Assembly (NCBI GenBank): GCA_002316675.1
Contig: DCDZ01000053.1
Coordinates: 740-42,272, forward strand
Length of the DNA stretch: 41,533 bases
Source: Tyzzerella sp. UBA1042
Lineage (GTDB): Bacteria > Bacillota > Clostridia > Lachnospirales > Anaerotignaceae
Direction: 5' to 3'
Shown: piece after piece, positions 40,697 to 41,533 of the stretch
How the letters are laid out: every line of letters starts with the position of its first letter
How positions within the stretch are numbered: the stretch's first letter is position 1
Notes under the pieces: model-generated
Databases searched by the model: none
Told to the model about the DNA's origin: nothing
What the model saw: the letters and a program-made list of their open reading frames with translations, nothing else
Made by a program: the position numbers and the translations under genes

Positions 40697-41275
40697 TTGA
40701 AAAACAGAATTAAAATTTATGTGGATGGCAAGTCCTTTACGTTAGTGGGGGAAGAGACGGAAATACATATGCAGGCGGTATCGAACTATATCCATGAAAA
40801 AATTGTGGAAATCCGGAAAAATGCGGCGGCAGTCAGATTGGATACTAGCCTTGCCTATGTGTTGACAGCTTTAAATGTGGCGGATGACTATTTTAAGGAA
40901 AAGGAACGGGTAGCGGAGCTGGAAGGCCGTAATCTTGGGTTGCTTGCAAGGCTTGAGGAATTGGCTTCTCAGTTGGAGGAAGCAAGGGCGGAGATTAAAA
41001 AATTGCAGGAAACGCCAACGCAGCCGCCGGAAGAAGCCCCGGAGGCAGAGGCAGCCCGCGCAGAAGTAATTGCAGAAGAAAAACAGGAAGAGGATGCACC
41101 GCCAAACGCAGAAGCGGAAGAAGAGGCGGAACCGGTTATAGCAATAAAGCAGGAAGAAATTGCCGCAGAAAAGGGAGAAACGGAACCCGATGAAAATTTG
41201 AATGAAACAAAAACCACAGGAATGGTAAAGCCTCAATCAAGAAGGAGTAAAAGAGGAAAATATCGTAAAAGATAA
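40697..41275 (+). CDS. zapA: Cell division protein ZapA with long acidic tail
   Basis: Binds FtsZ and promotes Z-ring assembly. The first 100 residues are ZapA: KNRIKIYVDGKSFTLVGEE, then VSNYIHEKIVEIRKN and SLAYVLTALNVADDYFKEKE, followed by a coiled coil of about 30 residues. Bacterial ZapA is usually 80-110 residues, but this one has 192; residues 106-180 are Glu/Ala/Pro-rich low complexity and the last ten are strongly basic (RRSKRGKYRKR). Translation starts at TTG 40697, with GAGAGGAG ahead; the upstream frame is not protein-like. A terminator follows at 41402. The role of the tail is unknown. Confidence 0.9.
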   Translation: MKNRIKIYVDGKSFTLVGEETEIHMQAVSNYIHEKIVEIRKNAAAVRLDTSLAYVLTALNVADDYFKEKERVAELEGRNLGLLARLEELASQLEEARAEIKKLQETPTQPPEEAPEAEAARAEVIAEEKQEEDAPPNAEAEEEAEPVIAIKQEEIAAEKGETEPDENLNETKTTGMVKPQSRRSKRGKYRKR

Positions 41276-41395
41276 AAGATGTACCCTTTTATAATCAATG
41301 CAGTTTGGGAAAAGATGTTGCTTTGTGTGATCCTTTCAAGTAAACTGCGCTTATAAAGCAAATTTTTGGAAAGTATATAAAAGAAAATGATTGTA

Positions 41396-41436
41396 TGGCA
41401 ACCTTTCGTTTCAAACGAAAGGCGGTTTGCTTTTTT
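41396..41436 (+). terminator. Terminator after zapA
   Basis: CCTTTCGTTT (41402-41411) pairs perfectly with AAACGAAAGG (41413-41422) around one base, so the real loop uses the inner A/T pairs. Outer GCAA/TTTGC may extend the stem. TTTTTT follows at 41431. Confidence 0.8.
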
Positions 41437-41533
41437 GCCGAAAATAAAATACTGTTTTAAACAGGTTTTAGCCAAGTATCCCAAGAAAAAACAGTTGAAA
41501 GGCGGGATGCTTTTTAGCCTGCAAATAAAAAGT

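Noticed and set aside
1..41533. CRISPR array, prophage or transposon
   Set aside because: No regularly spaced repeats, integrase, transposase or phage genes were seen; every large frame is accounted for by ordinary chromosomal genes.

Overview
The window reads as a low-to-moderate-GC chromosome segment of a strictly anaerobic Clostridia-type Firmicute. The evidence is purine-rich Shine-Dalgarno sites (AGGAGG type), frequent TTG and GTG starts, type III glutamine synthetase, ferredoxin-dependent 2-oxoacid oxidoreductase, LuxS and the Firmicute ffh-rpsP-rimM-trmD block. A beta-alanyl-CoA:ammonia lyase very similar, as I remember it, to the Clostridium propionicum enzyme points to Anaerotignum or a close relative. 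Genus assignment is inference. No phage, insertion sequence, CRISPR array, rRNA or tRNA was recognised.

Layout. 1-3300: 3' part of ileS, a bidirectional terminator, and a small membrane-protein gene that appears broken by a 17-bp-period repeat and a one-base insertion. 3400-5020: a CcdA-TlpA fusion gene whose promoter spacer holds a CsoR/CstR-like palindrome. 5060-10170, minus strand: an APC permease, a MerR/GyrI-type regulator, a class III CoA-transferase and beta-alanyl-CoA ammonia lyase. The last three follow a promoter with the 19-bp spacer typical of MerR activation, and together they look like a beta-alanine uptake and fermentation locus. 10570-14760: endonuclease III on the minus strand, then a plus-strand group (small conserved protein, lipoprotein, OGG-type glycosylase, YbaK). 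14800-19870: a secreted trypsin-like protease, divergent from feoA-feoB-GNAT-ROK kinase. 20050-24830: a small P-loop protein, a MerR-like/RDD membrane fusion, luxS divergent from an HD-domain gene, a DUF1540-type mini-protein and a histidine phosphatase. 24840-28740: ylxM-ffh-rpsP-khpA-rimM-trmD. 28750-33840: a YheO-type regulator, a two-component system and an AEC transporter. 33840-36600: a small minus-strand gene with a LexA-like box in its promoter, then glnN. 36800-40360: a P-loop ATPase gene leading a four-subunit 2-oxoacid:ferredoxin oxidoreductase operon. 40370-41440: zapA with an unusually long acidic tail.

How they work together. The beta-alanine locus would import the amino acid, activate it as a CoA thioester and deaminate it to acryloyl-CoA. 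The ferredoxin oxidoreductase oxidises 2-oxoacids from amino-acid fermentation, glnN assimilates or scavenges ammonia, and FeoAB supplies iron for the Fe-S enzymes. The most interesting signals are regulatory: three promoters each carry a family-specific operator-like dyad inside the -35/-10 spacer (MerR, CsoR/CstR and LexA types). Coordinates and starts were read by eye; no similarity search or folding program was run.
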